From positions 6,282,857-6,346,856 of the forward strand of contig JAJLRJ010000001.1 of NCBI GenBank assembly GCA_024195265.1: a stretch of DNA of 64,000 bases, in the 5' to 3' direction. The DNA comes from Dendrophyllia cribrosa. Taxonomy: Eukaryota > Cnidaria > Anthozoa > Scleractinia > Dendrophylliidae. The position numbers and the translations under genes were made by a program. The notes under the pieces were generated by a model, which did not search any database, was not told the origin of the DNA, and worked only from the letters and a program-made list of their open reading frames with translations. The stretch's first letter is position 1. Every line of letters starts with the position of its first letter. This document shows, one piece after another, positions 1 to 13,500 of the stretch.

Positions 1-456
1 CTACATGTAGTCCAGGGGGGGGGTACTCCCTGTAATGGGCTATACGAGGATGCTCCGCCCGAAAGGGGTACCTTTTTTAGGCTGGCGGTATATGAAAGGG
101 TAGGGATTTCACGAGTTGAAGTATATGAAAGGGTAGGGATTTCATGAAGTATAGGAAAGGGTAGGGAAAACACTGGTTGAAGTATAAAAAAGGGTAGGGA
201 AACTGCCATTTAAGTATTATAAAAAGCGCCTTTCAAAATAAAACAAACAGTGCACGTAAAGGTTATATGAAAGGGGTGCCATTTTCAATGAAATGTATAT
301 GAAAGGGGTACAACTTTCCATGAAAGGTATATGAAAGGGGTACCTTTTCTGTCAAAAACGGTATATGAAAGGGTAAGGGTTTGGACCTTGGGGTGGAGCA
401 TCCCCGTACAAAACTTTGTTGAGTACTCCCCCCCCCCCCCCCCCCGGGACATGTAG
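1..456. mobile_element. MITE-like inverted-repeat element with G/C-tract ends
   Basis: The left end (CTACATGTAG, then a G tract, then GTACTCCC) is mirrored at the right end (GAGTACTCCC, a C tract, then GGGACATGTAG). The interior carries several imperfect repeats of a TATATGAAAGGG(T/G)A motif. No coding potential is visible. The window may cut the left end, so a target duplication cannot be judged. This is probably a non-autonomous element. Confidence 0.55.
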
Positions 457-1443
457 CCCCTGAAGAAGCTTTATTTTGCATTTAGCGAAATATTGGGCAC
501 TATTATATTCCACTTTTATTTTATTTTATTTGCTTCTGCTTCTGTTTTCCTGCCGTAAGGATCAGTTTGCCGTATCTTTTGTTTAACTTCAAGTATTAAT
601 ACTGATCTAGGTCTGGAAACCCAGATCTGGCCAATCTCAATGGTTTGTTGCAGTGATTGTGCATTCTATGTTCCTTTTGTGATTGAGGGTGTGGGTGTCC
701 TAGACAGTGATGATTGATCTGAAAGGGGCAGTGTCCGAAAATAACAAAATTTTGCTGACCTTATTTCCACTTTCTATCTTCCAAATGTCACCAAATATAC
801 AACTTAGGTAACTGGATAAAAAGATTCTGTAGAGTAAACCAGAAGCAGTAGTTTAGAAAAGTGCAGGATGTGTCATTCTTGTGAAATTTTGAATTGTTTT
901 GTTTCTTTGGTTCATATTTCTTTACTTTCATTACATTTTGTGATTTTTCTTCCTATTTTAAGATAATAAAGCAAGCTTAAAGCAAGATTCTGACCATAAT
1001 CATTAAATGTGATATATCGGCTGGGCCAATGTCCCTTAAGCAAACCTTCACTATATTTTTAGTTTTGATTGTAAAAAAAACAATGGAAGGTATTTCTAAG
1101 TTATAATATCCTAACTGTCTTGCAATTTAGGCTCTTAAAACAAAAAGCATGTCTTGGAATTTTGAGAATTTTGAGAATTTTGCTCATAGTGTACATGGAG
1201 TTTATGTTATCATTAGTGGCTGCAACCTGAACTATAACACAACACAAGATTTAAGACTTTGCTGTACAGAGCCCCACATTTGCAGAAAGATTTCAAAAAA
1301 TTTTAAATTTGCTCTTGCCTGTGATTGCTTTCTAATGATCAAGTCCCTGGCATGATTTCCAGGTGTAATATTAAGTCAACCTCGATTAACTAAATTTTAA
1401 TTGGATTTAAATTTCAGCCCTGTCTATTAATTTCATTTTACAG
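457..1443. other. Non-coding stretch upstream of the first certain exon of gene 1
   Basis: AT-rich sequence. The segment near 530-640 (around TGCCGTAAGGATCAGTT and a GATCTAGGTCTG-like motif) resembles parts of the dispersed repeat at 40440-40600 and its inverted copy at 47888-48062. Apart from the tentative exon at 710-807, no coding segment is supported. The last 60 bases look like an ordinary intron end, with an acceptor CAG at 1441-1443. Confidence 0.5.
710..807 (+). CDS. Tentative 5' exon of the histidine acid phosphatase gene
   Basis: An ATG at 710 opens 32 codons plus two bases (AG) before a GTAACT donor at 808. The phase is exactly the one needed to complete the arginine codon of RHGDR in the exon at 1444. 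The peptide has a hydrophobic stretch (ILLTLFPLSIF). Against it, the residues just before RHGDR (SPNIQL) do not resemble the hydrophobic strand usual in this family, and the pyrimidine-rich text could be plain intron. The true first exon may lie outside the window. Confidence 0.18.
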
Positions 1444-1586
1444 GCATGGTGATAGAACAAGAGCTGGAGCCCCTCCTTGCTGGGATAATGACACTGCACA
1501 ATGGGACTGTCTGTTGTCTTCAGCTTCAATCCCTGTCATTAAACATGATACACATGATATCACAGTCAGTAGGCTTTACAGAGATG
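1444..1586 (+). CDS. Histidine acid phosphatase exon A: RHGDR motif
   Basis: The acceptor CAG ends at 1443. The first base G completes an arginine codon and the text continues HGDRTRAGAPPCW, the nucleophile motif of histidine acid phosphatases. Further on come WDCLLSSASIP and a segment ending SRLYRD. The exon ends in phase 1 before GTGTGT and joins the exon at 6213 as RD-V-YMPG. Confidence 0.85.
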
Positions 1587-4500
1587 GTGTGTACAAATAG
1601 TCCATGTTATCAGCAACAGAGTTTGTAGGAAGGTGGTTAGAACCTGGGGGGACTTGCACATAAAAATGCTGCTCCCTTGTCTCACCCTTGATTCAATTCA
1701 GTCTCGTATTGTTCAGATACCGTAAAATCTTGGTTATCCTTCTCTATTTATAGGCCCATCTGCCCACTAACGAAAAAAAAAGTGGTTATAACCCCCCCCC
1801 CCCCCCCCCTTCCCACTAATTTTTATCTATTTCCTATACTTGACCATCCTAACAGAACATCATACAACTTCAACCTTTTGTAATCCCATCAGATCTTCAC
1901 ATAACAGTTGGGTATTTTTGTTACCTGATCAACCTTTTACTGACTTTAGTTAACGAGAGTTACTAAAAGTCTCATGCTTAGCAATTGTCTTCAAGTATCT
2001 TGATAATGCTGCCAGTAAAGTTAACTTTACTTTGTTTCTATCAGTTAATTCTGAAACTTTTTTTTTCATACCACTTATAATCACACTCAGATATAAGCTC
2101 CATCCCCCCTCCCAGATGTAAGCCCCACCCCCAACCCCACAGATATAAACCCACCCAAAAACCAAAAATTAGCCGGTAGCCGGCTCTTAGCTACATCCCT
2201 GTACTTTAAAAATACATGACACCATAACTGAGCATTAGAGAAGTTTTCAGTCGAGTGCACTAAAATCAGGGATTAATTCTGACAGGGTGCGGGAAAAAAT
2301 CCAAAATTGTGCGGGAGTTTTGGGGCAAATTGTGCGGGAAATAACTTCGATTGTGCGGGAAATTGTGCGGGATTGCGCAATCCTGTGACCAACAAAATAT
2401 TCAATCACCAGTGTTCTAACCAGGCCAGAAAAATATGACAGGGAGGAAATTCTACATAAATGAAAAATACAAATGGATGTTTTACTTTGGGGATTAAAAT
2501 GTACCCAGCAATGGCCAATTTGCGGCTGTTTTTCTTCACCAAAGTTTATTTGTCTCAACAAAATCACATTGAGTGACACGATGAACTCGATCGGGTAAAA
2601 CCGAAATACCACCTCTAAATAAAATGTTTCCGATCTGAGCGAGTTCCTTTCTGAAAAATCCGTACATTTTATGTAGTGTGAATAATTTCCATTAAAGGTT
2701 CACACAATATTTTCTTCGAAAGTTTGCCGCAAAAACACAACCTCGAGAAGTATGCAAATTGCGTGCTAAATGTAATTTGATAGCATGTTTGTTTTGCATT
2801 TTCCTGAATGAAAACGTCTTTCACTTGATTGAAAAAATAAAATCCAGTATTCTGATCAGAACTTAATAATTTTCTCTTATCAATCCGAAGTTTCAGCGCT
2901 TTAATAGTTTGTTTGTCGATTCGCAAACTTGATCAGTTCTTTGCGAAAATAATTTAGACAGAGTGACATTCATTTCGGCGCGACCGAGTACATTTCTTCG
3001 GTGTTTCTTCTTCGGTCCCCGACATATTAAACTGAAAGAGAAAGCGAAAGCACTCGAAAAAATATCAACAGGCTGCTAAGAAAAACGACACAATGTCTGG
3101 AAAACGACAACTCAAAAGCTACGCGAAAAATTCTGTAGGAAGTCGGAAAGAAGTAAAACTGAGACTAGTTCCCAGGACAGCGAAGAGAACGCCTTGTTGT
3201 TTTTAAATCGATCCGCTCGAGCTGTTCGAGGAAAGCGAGGGATTTCTCGATTGTTTGGAAGAAAAATGGGCTGAAAATAGCCTAAAACGTTTCTCGAAAT
3301 CTTGGTAATCAATAGAAATACCTGATTTAATTAAAATTTTAAGCAAATATTTCAGTATTGTGCGGGATTGTGCGGATTTTTAGGAATTGTGCGGAATTGT
3401 GCGGGTTTGACCGAATTGTGCGGTCCCACACCCGCGCACCCTGTCAGAATCCCTGTAAAATCAAAACCAAAGTAATTACTCTGCCAATCACAACAGACAC
3501 AGACAATCCAATGAAATAGCCATGCAATCACAACTTGAAGCAAATACAAGTAGCTGCGGGCGTCAATAGCCGGAAAATGTGTGCGAGCAAGTCATGATTG
3601 GTTTTGGTTTTCTTCTGATTGGTTGAGAAAGTGGCGAGGGATATTTTAGCCAATCACAAAGTGCAGCAATGAAAACCAAAGCTATAATAATTGTTGCTTT
3701 CTCAGCACTTGATTGAAAACTGCTTTATTTGGTTGGTATATTCCCAGCATGCTTGTCATATTGTATTGTATTGTATATTTAGATTTTACTGTTTGAAGCT
3801 GTTCAAATATAATTATTGATAATTAATTAATAAAATAATATAAATTTTATCTCCATTAACCCATTCACTCCTGAGAATTTTTACGTTTTTGAGCGATTTT
3901 ATGCATTCACACGCCCCATAGGATTTCGTGACTCCATATTTAAAGTTACCATTGAAAGTGCTGCTGTTCTAAAACACTGAAGGCTCAAGTCTACTGGAAA
4001 CGTCATTGTGATGATCTCATTTTGCTTCGTTGATTTGCAATAAAGGGTCCAATATGAATTATCTACGATTTTTGGTAAGTTCACAGCCATTTTTCATCTT
4101 TAGTAGCTGCCTGATGAGCATCATTAAGCTTGGAGGTACCGTATTTTCCGGTGTATAAGTCGAACCGGTGTATAAGTCGACCCCACTTTTTGAGCCTAAA
4201 AATTAGGATTTTCTTGATTTGGCATCAAGTACATGTATGAGGTGAAAAATTCTTTACGATTTTCTAGGAAAACAAGTCTTGTCTCTCTTGCAGAGCATCT
4301 TCGAGATCCAAAGCCAAAGTAAACTGAATGAACCAAATAGATTGACTAACACGCGAAGGAATGCACTTCGTTAATAAATTGACAAATATGAATCCAAATT
4401 CTCAAGATACCTGCTCTAAATTTCTTTCGTTATGTTTGTGGCTCATTTTGAGGCTTTTTACAAAGAAGAAATGCCGTAAAATGAACGCATGAAGCCATAG

Positions 4501-7500
4501 AACAAGTCTGTGAACAGGCCGCCATCTTGGATGCTTAGTAACCCAGCTAAGCTCGGACAACACTGGAAACCAGTAGTGTGCGGTTACCAAGTTTCTAGCG
4601 TCTTGTCAATCAATGTGCGATGATGTGCGATTTGTTTTCTTCAGAAGTAGTAGTAGTAGTAGTCATGGATTTCAAGCACAAAATAACCTCAAACTTGCAT
4701 GCATTGAGCGGGAAAATCGAACATTTCTAATGACAAATCCCTAATGTGAAGAATTCACACTCATAAAGGTAAGAATGTGTATTTTGCTCGGAAAGCGAAA
4801 CCAAGATCGATCATTGCCCCTTTACTGCAATAAATGTCACTTCCATGTTAATCTCAGGGTGTCATTGTTATGCTAATTTCCTTATGAACCGAAAGCTCTT
4901 GAGTTTTGGCCGGTGTATAAGACGAGGTCGATTTTTGGGGCAAATTTTCATGGTTTCAGGGGTCGACTTATACACCGGAAAATACGGTAGTTCAGAGTCC
5001 ACTTCTCAATGAAGCGAGTTAGGTGTTGTACTTCGTTTACGAATTTGGCTCGTTGCTCGTTGAACTGGAAAAATGGCCGCCTGGAAACGAAGTAGCTTTG
5101 GGACTCGACTCTGGATGAATTTCTCGACCTACCGTGGCATATTTTGGAAGTTGCGACCACAGGAGAATACAACAAGCGTGAAATTTCGGCAGTGGGTTGG
5201 AGTGGCTGTAGACTTAGTATAAATATGAAATGTGTGCGGAAAGAAACGAACGCTGTCAAAATTTTTGGCTATTTCCCAGCATGCAGTGCGGTGGTGATAT
5301 TGAAAATCGAGGCAAGGTCAGTATGCATTAGAACGAGAGGCTAGAGCTCGGCCCGAGCAACGAATAAGAGCAAAAAAATTCACTGCTAAGCTAGGACTAG
5401 GACTGAATTTTGCTGTGAATGTTGACTTTTGGGTTTGCCATGATGATTTGAATAAAAAAAACTAAAGGCAAAAACGTGATTTTTGTTGTTTTTCTATGAC
5501 GTTAAAAACGGTCATTTTTGTTATTGTCCAAATTCAAACGCTGATATTCTGCAATAATCGCTGACTTTTTTGTGTTTATTGGGTATCTCAATTTGAGGGA
5601 CTTTCTAGTCAATGCTCAGAACTGCTAGTTAGGGCAATGTTCGCGCGATTGAGAAAGTTGCAATTTTTTAAAGCAGTGGAGTATTGTACGGCCGGTTTTG
5701 GCCGGTGTAGGAGCGAATGGGTTAAAGGGACACTGTCACCTATTTTTAGTATTACTTTGAAAAGCCAAAAAAACATATTTGTTGCAATGGAAACCTTAAA
5801 ATAATGGTCCCGTTTTTTTAACAAAATACTCTACCAGTGCACAGAAACTACTATTCGTTATCTTTGGCTGTGGATGGCCAGGATGGAAATGGATTGCAAC
5901 TTGAAAAAATTGGCCATTTTTTTCATGTTCCTCCCAAGAGTCGTGGAAAAATCGCAGAAAAACTTATTATGGTTCGTTCTTTCTTGAAGAAATTGAAGAA
6001 ATCACTTGATATTATCTTCTTGCTGTTCTAAAAGCAATTTTATGTTTAAGCAAAGGCACTTTGTCATTAGTGTATTTTGACCAAAACACAGCAAAATCTG
6101 CATGACAGTGCCCCTTTAAGGTGAGAATTACAGTTTTCATGGCCAGCTGTAATGGCATACAATGGCATTAAATAATTATTACATTTTATCTCTGTTAACA
6201 TGAAAATTCCAGTTTACATGCCTGGCCGTAATGACATGCAAGGAGACTGTGGCTTAGGTCATCTTACATTTAAGGGGTACAAGCAACAGGAAATCAATGG
6301 AGAGAACTTGCGCAAGGCATATGTCGATACCGGATTCCTTTCTCCCAGTTATAACATACATGAGGACTTTTTTAGGACTGATGGTAAGTGATTATTGACA
6401 TTGGTTTATGTAATACATGTATACTGAATTCTACTTTGGTCACTACCAGACACACAGCTGATGTCATGGAGAATAATTTGTTGTCATTTGTTTTCTATTT
6501 CATCCAACATGGTGGACGTTTTGAAAATGTGACAAGATTATTCCGGAAAGGGCAAGCGAAGGCATCCAAAAAATGCTTAAAAGAAGTCTGACGTAGAAAA
6601 CGCTAACATTAAAACAAAATTCTTGAACAGTCATGACCACAGTTGAGTGCTAAAAGGCTAATTTTTCTTCCCTGTTTTTGTATAAAACAAATAGATTCCA
6701 TTTTGCTGTGCGTCTGTTCAGTTATTGTTCATGTCTATTCTACTTTACACAGGCTACAATGTAAACTTACTGCGACAGGAAAATGCGTGCCATTTGTCAA
6801 AGTTTTGTGAACACAATAATAAACCAATGAGATCTATTTTATCTTCTCTATTGAAAACCAATAAGAGAGAAGTCTGGTACAGGCTTCCCAGAGCTCTTCT
6901 TGCCCTTAAGTGGTGCTTAAAAGAGAAAAGCTCTGGTGTCGAGAATGCATTGCTTCACAGTTAAAGGTGTTAAATATTCCCTTAAAAGTTTAATATACAG
7001 GAACTAATGAAAATGTGGTATCTTATTGCTATTCTGCATGTATAAAGTTGCTCGATGTTTTAAAATATATGGCTAATTTGTTTCTTGTTGCTCTCTCATT
7101 TTTAAAATTCACATTTTAAAGATATGTCAAGAACAAGACAGGTTAGTTTTAATTTATTATTTTTATGAGAGGAATAGCTACTTTTTTTGGCGCAATATTC
7201 TGTTTTTGGAATGGCAGAATACATTTTGTATGTCCCAAAAATGTGCCCTTTAAGTCTTCCTGACCAATGATTACAGTATACACATGTAAATGACATTGTA
7301 GGTCTAAATCATTGATGCACATGCAGGTCTCATTTCTACTAATAAATTAATTTGAATTTTCCCTTAAAGTGATGATCTAAAAACAAGCCCCCTTCTCAAG
7401 GCATGAAGTTAAATAACATCCCTGAAAGTACCTGAGATAGATCTTTTTCACTGTCACATTTAAAGGGTTAATTTAATGGTTGTTTTCTTTACAGTCAGCT

Positions 7501-10500
7501 CAAGCCCTTGGATTAGCCATGTTTCCTCCCCCGTCACCATCTCCAGGCAAAGCACAGGTTGTTGACATTCATGTCATGGACAAAGATTATGATGACATTG
7601 AGCCAAATCCACGGTAAGTTTTGTTGAACACAATAGTGGTATATTTTGCATCTGGGGACCTAATTTTGTGGCAGAGGTACTTGTGTGTTGGGATGACTGT
7701 TCTGAAAGCAGGCATAAAAAATCTTTATTCTTTTTGTCTATGGCTGGTTTCTTCTTTTGGCGCCATCTTGGACTAGCCATGAACAGATTCTTGAAAATGC
7801 ATCTCTCACCACTAATAAACCTTTGGATGCATTGTCAATAACAAGGTAGTTTGAAGCAGGTTTGTTATTTTGAGGATCTTTACATTTCCCAAGGAACTTT
7901 TTGTGAAATCAACAAGTAGTTGTTTGCATTTATTTTGCTATTATGATTAAAGCTTCCTATTCAATTACATCCTGAAATTATTGTTTACTCCCCAGATGTT
8001 AGTAATATTCAGTAAGCATACACGACGAGCAATCTGGGTTCCTTTTCATTTTAGTTAAGGGCCCACCTTCACCCAAAATGCTGTGCACACCGTGATCTCT
8101 TTCTGTGCTGAATTCCGTGTAACACGAAATGCGTGCAACCAATCAGATCATGAATATGAACAATGGAGCATTTCAAAACAAAAACAAACGATCACAACGC
8201 CTTTTGGGTGAAGGTGGGCCTTTAAGTTACACATACATGTAGTATATTAGATGTAAAGTTCTGAGAAGTGGCAAATTATCCTTTGAGCTTAAGAGTTGAT
8301 TCTGGCCTGCTTTTAGCTAACTGTATCTCAGCCCAACTCTTTCAACCAAATTCATTGGACTTTCTTTTTCCGCCATTCTTCGCCACATGTCCTTCAGGGT
8401 GCCTCTTCTTGTTCTTCCAGGTAGTGTCCAACTCATTACAACTCTGCTGTCATTTGACAGTTTCCTGCTTGACACACCTCTTATTCATTCCCATCTCCGT
8501 GCTCTTATCATGCTCGTAGCTCACACCATCTCTGCCTTTCTATGAAGCTCCACGTTACCTATGATCTTAGGCCAGAAAATTTTGAATATCCTTCTCAAAC
8601 ATCTGTTATAGAATACATTGATTCTATCTCCAGCCCACTTACTTACTTTCCAGCACTGAGCTCCCAAAACATGAAGACTGACAACATATTGCTCTTATAA
8701 AGCCTTAGCTTGGTACGTCTGATGTACTGGTTAGATGCCCAAACCTAATATGCTTTCTAGAAAAGAACCTGCTGAAAGCAATTTTAACAATTTTTAACTG
8801 AAATGGAAGCTCTGGATTTAGAATTAAAGGATTTCTGGGCTGGTGACATTCAAATGTAGTAAACTTTGCTGAAAGCTGGCTCTAATATTTTCATCTTTGC
8901 AGACTTTGCCCCAAGCTGGATCAGTATGAGAGGGAATTTTTTGCAAGCGATATGTGGAAGAAACATTACGCTGAACAAACTGGGCCCCTTTTAGATGAAG
9001 TTCGAAAGGCTCTTGGCTTGAAATACGATTTGAGTAAGTGAACTGCAAGCTTCATTTAGTACACTGCATTTCAGAAATTCTAAAAGAAATTAACTTAAAA
9101 AATGGTGGAGGGAAGGGACTGAAAAGGACATGGCATCACAGTTTTTGGGTGTGGTTAGAATGCACTTTCCCCGGATCTAAGATATAGAAGGACTACACAC
9201 TCTACAAATACTCGTTTCTTGCATTTTATGTTAGCAAGTTTCAATGCATGTCATATTGTTTACTTATTTACAGCAGACCGCTATGCTAAATCTCTATTAT
9301 GGGGCGCCGTTTGTAAAAAAATTATTTAGCTCCTTTTGGGTCATTTTTCTCATTATTTACTAAATAAGACTTGGTGATATGATATCCTAAATTATTATTT
9401 CAAATGAGTTCCCGTGATTTAAATAATGTGTTTATGATTTGAAATCACCACTTGCTGATTTGAAAACAGTCTACTTTGATTTCAAATGACAACTCTGTGA
9501 TTTGATATCACGCGATTTATGGTTTAGTCAACCTCCGATTTAAAACCACGAAAACACTTATTTGAAATAACAAGTCATTATTTGATATCAGTGAAACCAT
9601 GATTTAACTAAATAAGTTTGATTTATGGTTTAGTTAACCTCCGATTTGAAACCACGAAAACACGTATTTGAAATAACAAGTCATTATTTGATATCAGTGA
9701 AACCACGATTTAACTTAATAAGTTAGATTTAACTTAATTCATAATCGGTGTGCGTACATGTGACAAGTCACGCGATCTATTGCGCGGGAAAACATAAACA
9801 CGTCGGACGAATTATCAAGGTCGATTGCTTCTGCCTTCTCCCAGGCAGTTCAAATGGCGGTCGATGAGGCCCTGTTACGTCAGGGAATATGACATCAACA
9901 AGCTCGAGCTCCACTTCAAGTTTCATCGAGCTCAACTTCGACTTCCCAAGAGGTATGAACATGTACATGTGCTCGCGTGAAAGCTATCATTGTGTTGGTC
10001 TAGAGTCTCGTGTGATAGTCAATACTGAAAATGTTGCCATTTTCGTTTTTTTGTGTTACTGTTTTCCTTTATACTTGTTCCTCCGAGTTGTTCGTTGTTC
10101 GAGCAGCTAATAAAAGACGCGCCAGAAACGAAAATCTCCTGTCTTTCATACATCATTTTCTTTTTCCCGTTGCGCGACGCTCGGCTGTTGATAGAGGGTG
10201 TACAGATCGGCCTTTTAAAACATTACATACAACCTTTGTAAATCGCAGCTATGTGTGACGAAATTCGCCACAGCAAGAGACAGATAAAGAGCGATAATTT
10301 GATAACTATCATCAGCCGAGCTTCACACAATGGGAAAAAGAAAATGATGTATGAAAGTCATTGGATTTTCGTTTCTGGCGCATCTTTTAATAGCTACTCG
10401 AACAACGAACAACCCGGAGGAACCAGTATAAAGTAAAACAGTAAGACATAAAAACGAACAATGGCAACATTTTCCGCAGTATTGACTATCACACGAGACT

Positions 10501-13500
10501 CTAGACCAACACAATGATAGCTTTCACGCGAGCACATGTACATGTATAACCTCTTTGGAAGTCGAAGTCGAGCTCGATGTGGAGGTCGAGGTTGGACTTA
10601 AAATTGAAGTGGAGCTCGAGCTTGTTGATGTCATATTCCCTGACGTAACAGGGCCTCATCGACCGCCGTTTGAACTGCTTGGGAGAAGGCAGAAGCAATC
10701 GACCTTGATCCGACGTGTTTATGTTTTCCCGCGCAATAGATCGCGTGACTTGTCACATGTACGCACACCGATTATGAATTAAAGTTAAATCTAACTTATG
10801 AAGTTAAATCATGGTTTCACTGATATCAAATATTAATGACTTGTTATTTCAAATACGTGTTTTCGTGGTTTCAAATCGGAGGTTAACTAAACCATAAATC
10901 AAGCTTATTAAGTTAAATCATGGTTTCACTGATATCAAATAATGACTTGTTACATGTCAAATAAGTGTTTTCGTGGTTTTAAATCGGAGGTTGACATAAA
11001 TCGCGTGATATCAAATCACAGAGTTGTCGTAGGCTCTTTTCAAATCAACATGTGGTGATTTCAAATCATGAACACATTATTTAAATGACGGGAACTCATT
11101 TGAAATAATAATTTAGTATATGATATCACCAAGTCTTATTTAGTAAATAATGAGAAAAATGACCCAAAAGGAGCTAAATAATTTTTTTACAAACGGCGCT
11201 ATTGCTAATGAGGCTAATACACGTTGCTATTATTTTTACCCCCAGCCATGGATGGGTTGACTCACATAGCTGATTGCCTGCTGACCCATATATGCCACGA
11301 TTTTCCCATCCCGTCTACTGTAACAGAAGATTTAATGGAGCGTATCTCCAGCGAACTAGAATACACTTGGTACGCAACATACAGCTATCCTACTATCGAG
11401 AACTACTCTAAAGTCGGCATCGGCTTTCTGATTGCTGAGATGTGGCAGGTAAGAGGGCACAGGAACCTCACAAATAGGAACATGTATCCCACAAATAGGT
11501 ATACGGCTCCCAAAAATAGGATTGACCAAGAGAAGGGATGCTAGCATGGCTTCGAAGAGTAATGTAATTTACCCAATAATTTGTTTCAGTTGATTAAAGG
11601 GAAGGAAAGGTGACAGATAAACGATAACATCTTACTATTTCTGTTATCTTAGGCAATGCAAGACGTCATAGAAGGAGAAAGATTTGAAAAGTTTTATCTT
11701 TACTCAGGGCACGACCACACAGGTATGGAGAAAAATATAAAGGTTACAATGCAGTTCAGAGATAAGCGAACCACGCAAACCATGTGCACGTTTAAAGCCA
11801 TTCAAACAACAATAAAATACCAACAGTAGTAGTCTGTTCACAGACTTTTCCTTTTGAGCCGAGTTCGCACTCGCACGCGTTCGCTGGGCTAAAAATAAAT
11901 CGAGAATTTAGTTTTATCGACTGAGTCGATAAGGTAAATTGACCACCGTAAAAAGATTCAAATAGCTGACGTTTCGAGCGCTAGCCCTTCGTCGGAGCGA
12001 ATCAAGGAATTGTGGGTAGTGTGTGGTTTATATAGTAAGCGGTGGAGCTACGCTATTGGTGGAAATTTGGTGACGTGAAAAACAAATGTAGATTAGTTGA
12101 ATGAAAAGCGTTCGTTGATTCCGTGGGGTTTGAGAGTGCCGATTTGAAAGATGATTTTTTGTTCTAGGTTTTTACGGCTTTCTGTGTTACCCTGGTGTAG
12201 GGAAAGGCCGCAGATTGTCATGTGTTGTTTAGAATGGTTAGTAAGATTAAAATGGCGCGCGACTGGTTTGGATGCGTCTTTGTCATTTTTTTCAACGTCT
12301 CGGAGATGTTCACGAAAACGGTCGCCCAGTCTCCTCCCTGTTTCGCCAATGTATATCTTTTTGCAAAAAGTACATGTAATGCAGTAGATAACATTTACGG
12401 AGGTGCATGTAAAACGATCAGTGATTTTAATAGATCGTTTGGGTCCTGTTATTTTGTCCGCGTTGTGAATGAAAGGACAAGTGTTACATCGTGTGCGTGT
12501 GCATTTGAAAGTTCCCGGTACATCGTCAGATTTCAGTGCGCTCGTAACTAGAAAGTTGCCTATGTTTTTGTCACGTTTGAATGAAATTAGTGGGGGTTGT
12601 GAAAAAATTCTGCCAGTTTCGGGGTCGTTTTGGAGTAATTTGAAATTTTTTAAAATGATGCTTTTGACTGTGTTGTTGTGTGGGTGGAAAGTGAGGGTGA
12701 ATGGAATTCTCTCGTTCTGTTACTTCTGTTACTTCTGCACTACAAACGCCACAGAAGGAACAGAACGAGAGAATTCCATTCACCCTCACTTTCCACCCAC
12801 ACAACAACACAGTCAAAAGCATCATTTTAAAAAATTTCAAATTACTCCAAAACGACCCCGAAACTGGCAGAATTTTTTCACAACCCCCACTAATTTCATT
12901 CAAACGTGACAAAAACATAGGCAACTTTCTAGTTACGAGCGCACTGAAATCTGACGATGTACCGGGAACTTTCAAATGCACACGCACACGATGTAACACT
13001 TGTCCTTTCATTCACAACGCGGACAAAATAACAGGACCCAAACGATCTATTAAAATCACTGATCGTTTTACATGCACCTCCGTAAATGTTATCTACTGCA
13101 TTACATGTACTTTTTGCAAAAAGATATACATTGGCGAAACAGGGAGGAGACTGGGCGACCGTTTTCGTGAACATCTCCGAGACGTTGAAAAAAATGACAA
13201 AGACGCATCCAAACCAGTCGCGCGCCATTTTAATCTTACTAACCATTCTAAACAACACATGACAATCTGCGGCCTTTCCCTACACCAGGGTAACACAGAA
13301 AGCCGTAAAAACCTAGAACAAAAAATCATCTTTCAAATCGGCACTCTCAAACCCCACGGAATCAACGAACGCTTTTCATTCAACTAATCTACATTTGTTT
13401 TTCACGTCACCAAATTTCCACCAATAGCGTAGCTCCACCGCTTACTATATAAACCACACACTACCCACAATTCCTTGATTCGCTCCGACGAAGGGCTAGC

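Noticed and set aside
9777..10782. Short serine- or valine/glutamate-rich ORFs
   Set aside because: They are mirrored in both arms of the foldback element and show no domain or splice partners.
12151..13329. Paired ORFs of 78, 109 and 146 codons on both strands in the palindrome
   Set aside because: They are antisense readings of the GIY-YIG frames and appear twice because the sequence is a palindrome.
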